From Mycobacterium saskatchewanense (GTDB lineage: Bacteria; Actinomycetota; Actinomycetes; Mycobacteriales; Mycobacteriaceae): DNA of 64,000 bases. Under the pieces are notes generated by a model. The model did not search any database. It had not been told where the DNA came from and was given only the letters and a program-made list of their open reading frames with translations. Within the stretch, counting starts at the first letter, position 1. Every line of letters begins with the position of its first letter. Positions 1 through 7,481 of the stretch are shown in pieces. The translations under genes and the position numbers were made by a program. The stretch lies in contig NZ_AP022573.1 of the NCBI RefSeq assembly GCF_010729105.1, positions 3,720,001 to 3,784,000 on the forward strand. Direction: 5' to 3'.

Positions 1-2
1 AG

Positions 3-314
3 CGCGCGCTCGGCGAGCTCGACGCCTACACCAACGCGATTAAGGCGCTCGGCGTGCGAGAAACCATCCGGCTGCTCGATGGGCAGGCCTCCGGGCCCGC
101 GTCGAGCATCGCCAAGGTCGCGATGAATGTGCTGTTGCGACGCACGTTTCAGGCCACACTCCAGTTGACCGGGAGGCTGGCGATGGTTGCCGACTCCGAC
201 CCCGCGGTCGTGCGGCCGTACCTGCATCTGCCCGCCGAGCTGATCGGCGGCGGCACCAGGGAAATCCAGCTGAACATCATCGCGCAGCTGATCCTGGGCC
301 TGCCCCGGAAGTAG
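3..314 (+). CDS. Acyl-CoA dehydrogenase, C-terminal part (cut by window edge)
   Basis: The frame is open from the left edge, so only the last 103 residues are visible. They form the C-terminal helical domain of a FadE-type flavin acyl-CoA dehydrogenase. The fragment ends in the family signature GGTREIQLNIIAQ followed by LGLPRK, where the T-x-E-I-Q segment contacts FAD of the partner subunit in known structures. The enzyme would introduce the alpha-beta double bond in an acyl-CoA during beta-oxidation. The catalytic Glu and the substrate-binding part lie outside the window, so chain-length or sterol specificity cannot be judged. It converges on the sulfotransferase gene with 15 bases between the stops. 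Confidence 0.85.
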   Translation, partial: RALGELDAYTNAIKALGVRETIRLLDGQASGPASSIAKVAMNVLLRRTFQATLQLTGRLAMVADSDPAVVRPYLHLPAELIGGGTREIQLNIIAQLILGLPRK

Positions 315-329
315 GTCGGGGCAGTCGGG

Positions 330-1502
330 CTACCGCAACTGCTCGGTCGGCACCCCGTAGCGGTCCTGGTAGGCGCTCACCCGCTCTCGCACTTCGCCGG
401 CGTCCAGCCCGGTGTCCGACCATGTGTAGCGCCCGCGCCCACCGTCGCCGGGGTGGGCGGCCAGGAAATCCCGCATCTTCCGCGCCGTCTCGGGTCGCAG
501 CTCGCGACCGAGCTTCCGATAGACGTCCCCGATCGTCGTCCACGGATCGTTGGCGAAATCGCGGTACAGCACGTCGATGATCCGTCCGTCCGGGACGGCA
601 CCGCTGTCACGCAGCGCCATCTCGCGGTCGAGGCCGACGACGATCTCCTCGTAGTTCTGGGCGGCGCACTCGGCGATGGTGGATACGTCGCTGCCCATGC
701 GCCGCAGATGGTGGGTCAGCGCGGCGATCGACGAGATGACATTGAGCGGATCGCGGTGCGTCTGCACGATCAGTGCGTCGGGGTACGCCGCCAGGAGGTC
801 GTCGAGGCGCCACAGGTGTGCCGGTGATTTCAGCAACCACTGGCCGGGCACACCGGATTGCAGGTGTTGCAGGAAGATTCGGTGGAAGCGGTAGGCCCCG
901 GCATGGTCGGCTTCATAGAGCAGCCAGCGGTAGTAGCCGGGCAGGCGATACTGCACGGAGAAGATCATGCTGGTGAACTCGCTGGCGGTGATGCGGACGC
1001 ACTCCTGTCCGACCAGAGCGCCCATCGGGTGAAAGGCCAAGAAGCCCGGAATGATCTGCTCGGACATCTCGATGCTGGCCTGCGTTTGCGCAATCCGCGG
1101 ATCGGTCCGGTAGGTCTCGGGCTGCGGGGCCGGGCACGGCGCGTCCACCTCCCACGTCAGCGGGGCCCGCAGGTCGGGATCCTGCGCGAGCAGGTCGTAG
1201 AGGATCGTGGTCCCGGTGCGCGGCTGGCCCACGATCACGATCGGCGCCTCGATGGGTCGCTGCGCGATCTCAGGATGAGCTGTGCGCCAGGCGATCACGT
1301 CGAGGCGGTTCTTCAGCGCGCGCATGATGTCGAGGCAGGCGATCTCCACGCCGATGTCCGACAGGCGGGCCTCACTGACGAGTCCGTCGGTGAGGCGGCG
1401 CAGCCCGGCCTGCCAGCCGTCCTCGCCGAAGTCGTCGCTGCCCGCCTCGGTGCAGGCGGCGGCGACGAGCCGGTCCGGGTCGAATCGCTCCCGCAGCGTC
1501 AC
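330..1502 (-). CDS. Sulfotransferase family protein
   Basis: 390 residues. It transfers sulfate from PAPS to a hydroxyl or amine acceptor, as in the Stf-like sulfotransferase_3 family common in mycobacteria. The 5'-phosphosulfate loop GQPRTGTT is at residues 92-99. A 3'-phosphate-binding stretch (HRDPLNVISS) lies near residue 250, and the N-terminal helical region is typical of the mycobacterial group. The start is a GTG that overlaps the stop of the upstream DUF1214 gene (GTGA), so the two genes are translationally coupled. The acceptor is unknown; sterol, lipid or xenobiotic hydroxyls are possible from the neighbouring catabolic genes. The family call is secure, the substrate is not. Confidence 0.85.
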   Translation of the reverse strand: MTLRERFDPDRLVAAACTEAGSDDFGEDGWQAGLRRLTDGLVSEARLSDIGVEIACLDIMRALKNRLDVIAWRTAHPEIAQRPIEAPIVIVGQPRTGTTILYDLLAQDPDLRAPLTWEVDAPCPAPQPETYRTDPRIAQTQASIEMSEQIIPGFLAFHPMGALVGQECVRITASEFTSMIFSVQYRLPGYYRWLLYEADHAGAYRFHRIFLQHLQSGVPGQWLLKSPAHLWRLDDLLAAYPDALIVQTHRDPLNVISSIAALTHHLRRMGSDVSTIAECAAQNYEEIVVGLDREMALRDSGAVPDGRIIDVLYRDFANDPWTTIGDVYRKLGRELRPETARKMRDFLAAHPGDGGRGRYTWSDTGLDAGEVRERVSAYQDRYGVPTEQLR

Positions 1503-2602
1503 GCGCGCTCCTCGCGTCGGCGGACCGCAACCGCGACGGCGGGCGCCGCCGGGTTGTCCAGCCAGCGCACCACCACGAAGCCACGCCGGCGGCCGCCGGT
1601 ATCGAGCCAGTGGCCAAACCCGTAGTCCCGCTCGGAGATTGCGATGCGGACCCGGCCGTCACCTTCGGGGCGTAGCGCACGGTTGGTCACCGAGCTGTTC
1701 CGGCGGCGCGGCTCGAGGCACTCGTGCCAGATGCTCTCCAGCGTGACGTTCCAGTAGCGGGTGTCGGGCGGCTCGATGTCGAGCACGAGCGCTTCACCGG
1801 GATCGAGCCGGAACGTCCCCATCATGTAGAGGTTGTCGGGGGTGGTGTCGGCGGCACCCAGGTCGGCGGCCGCCGCCGTCATCAGGGTGTTGGGGCGGTC
1901 GAGCAGCTCCGGCTTGATCGTGCGGTGCAGCGTAACGAGTTTCATCAGGGTCCACGCCATGGCGGTGAACTGTTCGGCGAGTTCGTCGTCGGACAGCGCC
2001 GACGGTGGCCGGGGGTCCAGGGCTTCGATGCGCAGTGTGGCCAATTCCTCGGTTGCCGGGTCGCCGATGTATTCCCGGACGACGACCGACGATGCGTCTT
2101 CGGGGATCTTGACCCACTGCGCACCGGCGAGATTCGCGGGCTCGTCGGCCGAGAGCACCAACGCGAACCGGCCGTCGGTCGGTGTGAGGTCCGTGTCGCT
2201 GACGTAGTTGGCCATCCGCCGCGGGGTCAGGCCCGTGCCGGCGAGCACCTGGAATCCGAGGTACGCGGTGGTACCGAGGACACCGGTGATCCGGTAGCGC
2301 CGGTCGCCGCGGATCATCGCCAGGTAGTAATTGCCGTCGGGGTTCGGCCCGCCGATCATCCTTGTGTCCGAACACATGTCGAAGAACGACGGCCGGTCCG
2401 GGTCGGCCTCCACCGACAGCTGCGAGCAGAGCGAGGAGACCCGCGCGATGACCCGCAGGCCCTCGACGAGTTCGCGCTCGGATTCGGCGTCCTCGAGCAC
2501 AATCGCGGTGACGTCGGCGAGCATCTGCTGGAAGAACTGCCACGCGGCACGAGACAGCGGGGCGACCTGGTGAGACGCCGCCGGCACCACGATGTGAGAC
2601 AT
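1499..2602 (-). CDS. DUF1214 domain protein
   Basis: 367 residues with no signal peptide. The C-terminal half (about residues 230-345) matches the DUF1214 pattern: a GEALVLDIEPPDTRYWNVTL core followed by a basic RRR-NSSVTNRALR stretch. The family has no firmly assigned reaction and often sits beside sulfotransferases, TetR regulators and lipid genes in mycobacteria. The gene is first in a two-gene operon with the sulfotransferase (4-base overlap). It diverges from a TetR gene, with only 17 bases between the start codons. Its ATG lies inside a perfect inverted repeat (2594-2628), so control by that TetR protein is likely. Confidence 0.75.
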   Translation of the reverse strand: MSHIVVPAASHQVAPLSRAAWQFFQQMLADVTAIVLEDAESERELVEGLRVIARVSSLCSQLSVEADPDRPSFFDMCSDTRMIGGPNPDGNYYLAMIRGDRRYRITGVLGTTAYLGFQVLAGTGLTPRRMANYVSDTDLTPTDGRFALVLSADEPANLAGAQWVKIPEDASSVVVREYIGDPATEELATLRIEALDPRPPSALSDDELAEQFTAMAWTLMKLVTLHRTIKPELLDRPNTLMTAAAADLGAADTTPDNLYMMGTFRLDPGEALVLDIEPPDTRYWNVTLESIWHECLEPRRRNSSVTNRALRPEGDGRVRIAISERDYGFGHWLDTGGRRRGFVVVRWLDNPAAPAVAVAVRRREERA

Positions 2603-2628
2603 AGTCTTATAATTAGACTATGTCTCAC
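2594..2628. promoter_or_regulatory. Perfect 14-bp inverted repeat covering both divergent start codons
   Basis: The arms GTGAGACATAGTCT (2594-2607) and AGACTATGTCTCAC (2615-2628) are exact reverse complements around a 7-base spacer, TATAATT. Each arm contains the ATG of one of the divergent genes, so both proteins start Met-Ser-His. The spacer holds a consensus -10 box on the + strand. The size and position fit a TetR-family operator that controls the pair and the regulator itself; that part is inference. Confidence 0.8.
2608..2613 (+). promoter_or_regulatory. -10 box TATAAT for a probably leaderless tetR mRNA
   Basis: TATAAT lies six bases before the ATG at 2620. With normal -10 to +1 spacing, transcription would start at the A of the ATG, giving a leaderless message, which is common in mycobacteria. 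No ribosome binding site precedes the ATG, in agreement. The box sits in the centre of the operator palindrome. Confidence 0.6.
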
Positions 2629-3237
2629 CGATTGGCAACCGACCTCCCGGGAAGTCGTGAACGAATGCCGCTCGTCGAACGGAGGCGCACGGCGACGCGT
2701 CAGCGCATCGCGCGGGCGGCAGCGCAGCTGGTCGGCACCGTCGGTCTGGCGGGTGCGACGGTGGACCGGATCGCGGACTCGGCGGCCATCGGGCGGGCGA
2801 CTTTCTTCCGTTACTTCAACTCAAAGGAAGATGCGGTGGCCGAGGGCATGAACGCCCATTGGCTGAATCGCATCACCAACGCGCTGGCCGCGCAGCCGGC
2901 GGCCCTGACCGCCACCGAGGCCGTGGTCGGGGCCTTCAGCGAGCTCGCTGTCGGATTCACCGAAATCGAGGACCAGGTGCGTGAATTAGCCACGCTTACC
3001 CGGTCATCCGAGACGCTGGATGCGTGGACGTTGCGCATGTATGTCCGGTACGAGTCGGCGATCGCGGAGCTCATCGCGCCGCGGATACCCATGTTGGCCC
3101 CCCAGGATCCCAGGCCGCGGTTGATCGGTGCGTTGGCGATGGCCGCGGTGCGCATCGCCCTCGACGACTGGCTGAGCCATGGGGGATCGCTATCCGACCG
3201 GGTGCATCAGGGTCTGGCCGCGATCGCGATCGCGTAG
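2620..3237 (+). CDS. TetR/AcrR family transcriptional regulator
   Basis: 205 residues. The N-terminal helix-turn-helix domain (about residues 22-70) shows the TetR pattern: RQRIARAAAQLVGTVGLAGA, then VDRIADSAAIGRATFFRYF with the conserved x-F-F-R-Y-F recognition end. The C-terminal ligand domain is unassigned. It diverges from the DUF1214-sulfotransferase operon and both starts lie in the 2594-2628 palindrome, so it is probably a local autorepressor. The first Met is preferred because the mRNA appears leaderless from it; a second Met at residue 16 is a less likely start. Confidence 0.88.
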   Translation: MSHRLATDLPGSRERMPLVERRRTATRQRIARAAAQLVGTVGLAGATVDRIADSAAIGRATFFRYFNSKEDAVAEGMNAHWLNRITNALAAQPAALTATEAVVGAFSELAVGFTEIEDQVRELATLTRSSETLDAWTLRMYVRYESAIAELIAPRIPMLAPQDPRPRLIGALAMAAVRIALDDWLSHGGSLSDRVHQGLAAIAIA

Positions 3238-3258
3238 GCGCATTCTCGCGGGGGCGGG

Positions 3259-4713
3259 TTACATCTGCGCCCAGACGATCTTCGTCTGCAGGTAGGTCTC
3301 CAGGCCCGCCCTGCCGGACTCATAACCCCAGCCGGACTGCTTGTAGCCGCCGAAGGGCATGGAGTGGTCAAACTGCATCTGACAGTTCAGTCCCACGGTT
3401 CCGGCCTTGAGCCGCTTGGCGATCCGGTGTGCGCGGCCGAGGTCCGAGGTCCAGGCGGTGGCGGCCAGCCCGTAGGTGCTGTCATTGGCCAGCGCAACCG
3501 CCTCGTCCTCGTCGTCGAACGGTACGACCGCGACCACCGGTCCGAAGATCTCCTCCTGGAACAGCCGGCTCGTCGGGGCGACGTTGGTGAGCACGGTCGG
3601 GTGCACGAAGTAACCCTTGCGGTCGAGCCGGTGCCCACCGGTGACCACCTCGACACCGTCGGCCCTGCCCTGGTCCAGGTAGCCCAGCACCCGATGCAGC
3701 TGTTTTCGGCTGATCAGCGGGCCGATCAGGCTGCCCTCGTCCTTGGGTCCGCCCTGCGGCAGCCCGTTCGCGACGTTCGCCAGTTGCTCTACGAACTGTT
3801 CGTAGACGCCGCGCTGGACGAAGATCCGGGATCCGCAGACGCATGCCTGACCAGAGTGGATGAACGTACCGAACGCCGCCATCGGGACGGCCTTCGACAG
3901 GTCGGCGTCGTCGAAGACGACCACCGGCGACTTTCCGCCGAGTTCCAGCGTGACCTTCTTCAGGTTGCTCTCGCCCGCCGCGTGCACGATGGCCCGGCCG
4001 ACTTCGGTCGATCCCGTGAAGGCGACCTTTTCGACGTCGGGGTGCGCGGTGATCGCCGCCCCCGCAGTGTGCCCGTAGCCCAGCAGGAGGTTGGCCACCC
4101 CTTCGGGCACGCCCGCCTCGTGCAGGATGTTGTCGAGCACCAATGCCGACAGCGGAGTCTCCTCGGCGGGTTTGACGACGCTGCTGCATCCCGCGGCGAG
4201 CGCCGGGGCGAGCTTGCAGCAGAAATTGAAAACCGGCCCGTTCCAAGGGAAGATCAGCCCGACCACGCCATAGGGCTCCTTGAGCGTGTACGCGTGCTGG
4301 TGCGAGTCGATGCCGGTGAGTCCCCCGGTGTGGATGTCGGCCGCGATGCCCTCGATCTTCGTGCACCAGCCCGCGTAGTAACGAAAGAACTCCGAGCCGA
4401 CGGTCACGGTGCCCTGGGCCTGCAGCGGGGTCATGCCGGCGTTGAGTGATTCCAGCTCGGCGAGCAGCTCGGCGTTCTGGTCGATCAGCTCGCCCACGCG
4501 CCACAGGATCTTGGCCCGCTCGCTGGGGGGCTGGTCGCGCCAGATGCCCGACTCGAAGGACGCCCTGGCCCGCGCGACGGCCTCGTCGACGGCCTCGGGG
4601 CCGCAGTCCCTGAACTCGGTGACCTGTTCTTCGGTGGCGGGATCGACGACCGCGATCGTCTCTCCTGTGCCGGGTCGGTCGCGGATCTCGTCGAGCACAG
4701 CCTGCACCGTCAT
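3259..4713 (-). CDS. Aldehyde dehydrogenase (NAD(P)+-dependent)
   Basis: 484 residues, the usual length for the soluble ALDH superfamily, which oxidises an aldehyde to the acid. Visible motifs are the general-base Glu in TLELGGKSP (near residue 257), the catalytic Cys in GQACVCGSR (near residue 291), the NAD region FPWNGPVFN and FTGSTEVG, and the C-terminal EIFGPVV motif. It resembles the phenylacetaldehyde/betaine-type group, but the substrate cannot be read. The start at 4713 (MTVQAVLDE) has a GAAGGGGAAG ribosome site just before it; an upstream in-frame extension of 18 residues has none. The LacI gene lies 80 bases upstream on the same strand and may control it. Confidence 0.9.
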   Translation of the reverse strand: MTVQAVLDEIRDRPGTGETIAVVDPATEEQVTEFRDCGPEAVDEAVARARASFESGIWRDQPPSERAKILWRVGELIDQNAELLAELESLNAGMTPLQAQGTVTVGSEFFRYYAGWCTKIEGIAADIHTGGLTGIDSHQHAYTLKEPYGVVGLIFPWNGPVFNFCCKLAPALAAGCSSVVKPAEETPLSALVLDNILHEAGVPEGVANLLLGYGHTAGAAITAHPDVEKVAFTGSTEVGRAIVHAAGESNLKKVTLELGGKSPVVVFDDADLSKAVPMAAFGTFIHSGQACVCGSRIFVQRGVYEQFVEQLANVANGLPQGGPKDEGSLIGPLISRKQLHRVLGYLDQGRADGVEVVTGGHRLDRKGYFVHPTVLTNVAPTSRLFQEEIFGPVVAVVPFDDEDEAVALANDSTYGLAATAWTSDLGRAHRIAKRLKAGTVGLNCQMQFDHSMPFGGYKQSGWGYESGRAGLETYLQTKIVWAQM

Positions 4714-4793
4714 GGCTTCCCCTTCGCGCGTCTTTGCGACTTGAACGCGGCTTCGATGCGTGAGCAAAGCCGCACCAGCGGGAAGTTACGCGC

Positions 4794-5807
4794 TTAACCA
4801 AGGGATGTCCAGCGTCGGCGCGGGCCGCTGCGGCCGACCGGTTCGCCTACGTCGACGCGCGCACGACGAGGCGGGCGATGTCCGTTGGTTCGGGCGGGGG
4901 GTGGGGCGGGATAACCCAATTCTGTGAGGACGGCGCTGATGGCCGCGTCGGCGACCGCGGCCGGATTGAACTCCACCGTGGTCAGCGGGGGAGAGCTCAG
5001 CACCCCCATCGGGGTGGCGTCGACCCCGATCACGGCGAGGTCGCCCGGGCATTGCAATCCCGCCTCGCGGATGCCGTAGAGGACCACACAAGCAATCTCG
5101 TCGCTCTGGGCGCACACCGCGGTGACACCGTCGTGCACCCACTCGGTCACCACCGCCGCCGCGTTGGCCTGGGTGAGGTCGGCGACGCGAACGGGCGACA
5201 GACCACGGGCCCGCGCCGCACCGGCTACGCCTTCGAGCCAATAGTCGCCGAGCGGTCGCCACCGGGGAATCCCGGTGTAGGCGAACGCGATTCGCCGATG
5301 CCCCCGCGCGACCAGGTGCTGGACTCGGAGCTCGCCGACCGATAGGTGCGGGTCACCGAGCGAGGAAAGCGCCCCGATGTCGATATGCGGAATGGCGGCG
5401 GCCTCTATCGCGTCCAGCACCGTCTTGCTCAACGGGAATAGGCTCGTGACCGCCACCGGGTCCAGACCCTCGACCGCGTCGATGACATGCTGGTCTTCCT
5501 CGGTCTCGAAGAGCTGCACCGCGAGCAGGCCTTGGCGCGCCAGCTCCGTCGTCATCCGACTCCCGGCCAGCATCGGCATTTCCCCCACCGCCACCCGTGG
5601 GATGACGTAAAGAACCACACCGCCCGTGCCCCGCGCCAGATTTCGGGCGGCAAGGTTCGGCCGATAACCGGTGAGCTTCGCGGCCCGGTACACCGCCTCA
5701 CGGGTTTCCGCGGAAATCCTGCGCCCCTGGACGTCATTCAGTACGTAGCTGACCGTCGCGGTCGACACGCCGGCGAGGCGGGCCACATCGGCGGTCGTCG
5801 GCCGCAT
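4794..5807 (-). CDS. LacI family transcriptional regulator
   Basis: 337 residues, full length for the family. The N-terminal lac-type helix-turn-helix reads TADVARLAGVSTATVSYVLN at residues 4-23. The hinge R-Y-R-P-N-L-A-A-R-N-L follows, and then a periplasmic-binding-protein-like effector domain. The frame stays open 98 codons further upstream, but the DNA-binding domain begins at the chosen Met, as in all LacI proteins. It diverges from the amidohydrolase-CaiB operon and lies upstream of the aldehyde dehydrogenase, so either may be its target. The effector is unknown. The C-terminal 30 residues are Arg/Pro-rich and probably disordered. Confidence 0.88.
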   Translation of the reverse strand: MRPTTADVARLAGVSTATVSYVLNDVQGRRISAETREAVYRAAKLTGYRPNLAARNLARGTGGVVLYVIPRVAVGEMPMLAGSRMTTELARQGLLAVQLFETEEDQHVIDAVEGLDPVAVTSLFPLSKTVLDAIEAAAIPHIDIGALSSLGDPHLSVGELRVQHLVARGHRRIAFAYTGIPRWRPLGDYWLEGVAGAARARGLSPVRVADLTQANAAAVVTEWVHDGVTAVCAQSDEIACVVLYGIREAGLQCPGDLAVIGVDATPMGVLSSPPLTTVEFNPAAVADAAISAVLTELGYPAPPPARTNGHRPPRRARVDVGEPVGRSGPRRRWTSLG

Positions 5808-6039
5808 TGCCTTACTCGAGCTCACCCGCGTCGCCTTCCAGCCTGGCCATGGTTCATGGTGGCATGCCCCGAACGTCGGCAACGCGCCATCCCGGCACCT
5901 TGCGCGAAGCATGAGCGGCGGCGACTTCGGACTAATAGTAATTGACTGCCGCGCCGCTTTGACGGCAATCCGAGTGGTCGCCGGCTGGGCGCAGACGGTC
6001 CGTCGGGCGCAGCTAGGGCCTTCCGGCGTTGGAAGACAG

Positions 6040-6055
6040 CGATTCCGAGGAATCG
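6040..6055. promoter_or_regulatory. 16-bp palindrome, candidate LacI operator
   Basis: CGATTCC-GA-GGAATCG has 7-base perfect arms. It lies about 230 bases upstream of the lacI start and 30 bases upstream of the -35 box of the divergent operon. LacI-family operators are usually 14-20 base palindromes, so size and place fit, although the centre is not the usual CpG. Binding by the neighbouring LacI protein is inference. Confidence 0.45.
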
Positions 6056-6084
6056 GGCGTTCCGCATTGCGCCGGCGCCGCCCA

Positions 6085-6114
6085 TTGACACTGTGACGCA
6101 CGCCATTGTCTACT
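6085..6114 (+). promoter_or_regulatory. Candidate promoter of the amidohydrolase-CaiB operon
   Basis: A perfect -35 TTGACA (6085-6090) is followed after 18 bases by TCTACT (6109-6114), a weak -10. Transcription would start near 6121, about 20 bases before the GTG start, leaving room for the GGGAAGG ribosome site. Confidence 0.45.
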
Positions 6115-6140
6115 AGTCGTCAACGTGGGAAGGCCGGCGG

Positions 6141-7478
6141 GTGCACAGAGACGATCTGATCCTGATCAGCGTGGACGACCACATCGCCGAGCCTGCCGAC
6201 ATGTTCGACGCGCACGTGCCCGCCAGGTACAAGCACCTGGCCCCGAGGGTCGTCATCGAGCCCGACGGCATCCAGCAGTGGTATTACGGCGAGATCCGCG
6301 GCCGCAACATGGGACTCAACGCCGTCGCCGGCAAGCCCCGCGAGATGTACAACGTCGATGCGTCACGGTACGACGAGATGCGGCCGGGCTGCTTCAACGT
6401 CGACGAGCGGATCCGCGACATGGACGCCGGCGGCCAGCTGGCTGGCCTGAACTTCCCGAACTTCACGGGCTTTTCCGGCCAGGTCCTCAACCAGGGCCCG
6501 GATCGCGACATCAACCTGGTGATGATCAAGGCCTACAACGACTGGCACGTCGACGAGTGGTGCGCGGCCTATCCGGGCCGGTTCATCCCGTGCGGCATCC
6601 TGCCGTTGTTCGACGTCGAAGAGGCCGCCAAGGAGGTCAAGCGGCTCGCCGGAAAGGGGTGCCACGCCGTGACGTTCTCGGAGAACCCCGAGGCGCTACA
6701 GATGCCGAGCATCCACACCGAGTACTGGTATCCGCTTTTCGAGGCCGTCTGCGAGAGCAACACCGTGCTGTGTACCCATGTCGGCTCGGCGTCGCGCTCC
6801 CCGATGGTGTCGACGGACGCTCCCCCCAGCGTCATGATGACGGCGTCGTCGATGATGAGCATGTTCACCTTCACCGAGCTGATCTGGGCACAGTTCTACG
6901 CGGACTTCCCCGACATCAAGTTTTCGCTTACCGAGGGCGACGTCGGGTGGATACCCTACTTCCTCTGGCGGGCCGAGCACGTCTATAACCGGCACTCGGG
7001 GTGGACGCTGGCGCGTTTCCCGCCGGGCTACAGCGGGCCCACCGACGTGTTCCGGCGCCACTTCTACACGTGCTTCATCAGTGACAAGGTCGGCGTTCAG
7101 AACATGGATTGGTTCGACGAGGACATGTTGTGCTGGGAATCCGACTTCCCGCATTCGGACAGCAGTTGGCCGTTCGCCCCCGAGGACGTCATGGAGACCA
7201 TGGGCCACCTGGACGACTCGGTCATCAACAAAATCACCCACGAAAACGCCATCACCGCCTACTCTTTCGACCCGTTCCGCCACGTCCCGAAGGACCAGGC
7301 CCGGGCGGGCTACCTGCGCGGCCGGGCCACCGACGTCGACGTCGTCACGCATGTGGGCCACCGTGCCAGCCAGCGCGACCGCGACGCGTGGGCCCGGATG
7401 ACGCAATTCGCGCTTCAGGCCCAGGCAACGGCCGAGGCCGGCGGTGTTGCGGGACGCGCAACGACGCTGGGCAACTGA
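6141..7478 (+). CDS. Amidohydrolase family protein (amidohydro-rel, TIM-barrel)
   Basis: 445 residues. Members of this family are metal-dependent hydrolases or decarboxylases of ring acids and amides. The first metal motif, SVDDHIAEP, is at residues 10-18. A central His is in VLCTHVGS (about residue 213), and a C-terminal Asp is in ESDFPHSDS (near residue 337). Cytosolic, with no signal sequence. The GTG start at 6141 has GGGAAGG about 11 bases upstream. It is the first gene of an operon; the CaiB gene starts 3 bases after its stop. Related mycobacterial proteins occur in steroid and cyclic-acid degradation clusters, often as ring hydrolases or decarboxylases, but the substrate here is open. 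Confidence 0.85.
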   Translation: MHRDDLILISVDDHIAEPADMFDAHVPARYKHLAPRVVIEPDGIQQWYYGEIRGRNMGLNAVAGKPREMYNVDASRYDEMRPGCFNVDERIRDMDAGGQLAGLNFPNFTGFSGQVLNQGPDRDINLVMIKAYNDWHVDEWCAAYPGRFIPCGILPLFDVEEAAKEVKRLAGKGCHAVTFSENPEALQMPSIHTEYWYPLFEAVCESNTVLCTHVGSASRSPMVSTDAPPSVMMTASSMMSMFTFTELIWAQFYADFPDIKFSLTEGDVGWIPYFLWRAEHVYNRHSGWTLARFPPGYSGPTDVFRRHFYTCFISDKVGVQNMDWFDEDMLCWESDFPHSDSSWPFAPEDVMETMGHLDDSVINKITHENAITAYSFDPFRHVPKDQARAGYLRGRATDVDVVTHVGHRASQRDRDAWARMTQFALQAQATAEAGGVAGRATTLGN

Positions 7479-7481
7479 CCG

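Larger units (their letters stand above)
5808..6140. other. Divergent regulatory region lacI / amidohydrolase operon (no gene)
   Basis: 333 bases without a credible gene. It holds a 16-base palindrome (6040-6055), a -35/-10 pair facing the amidohydrolase (6085-6114), and a local AT-rich patch (ACTAATAGTAATTGA near 5931-5945). Short open frames here lack ribosome sites and mycobacterial codon use. Confidence 0.6.
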
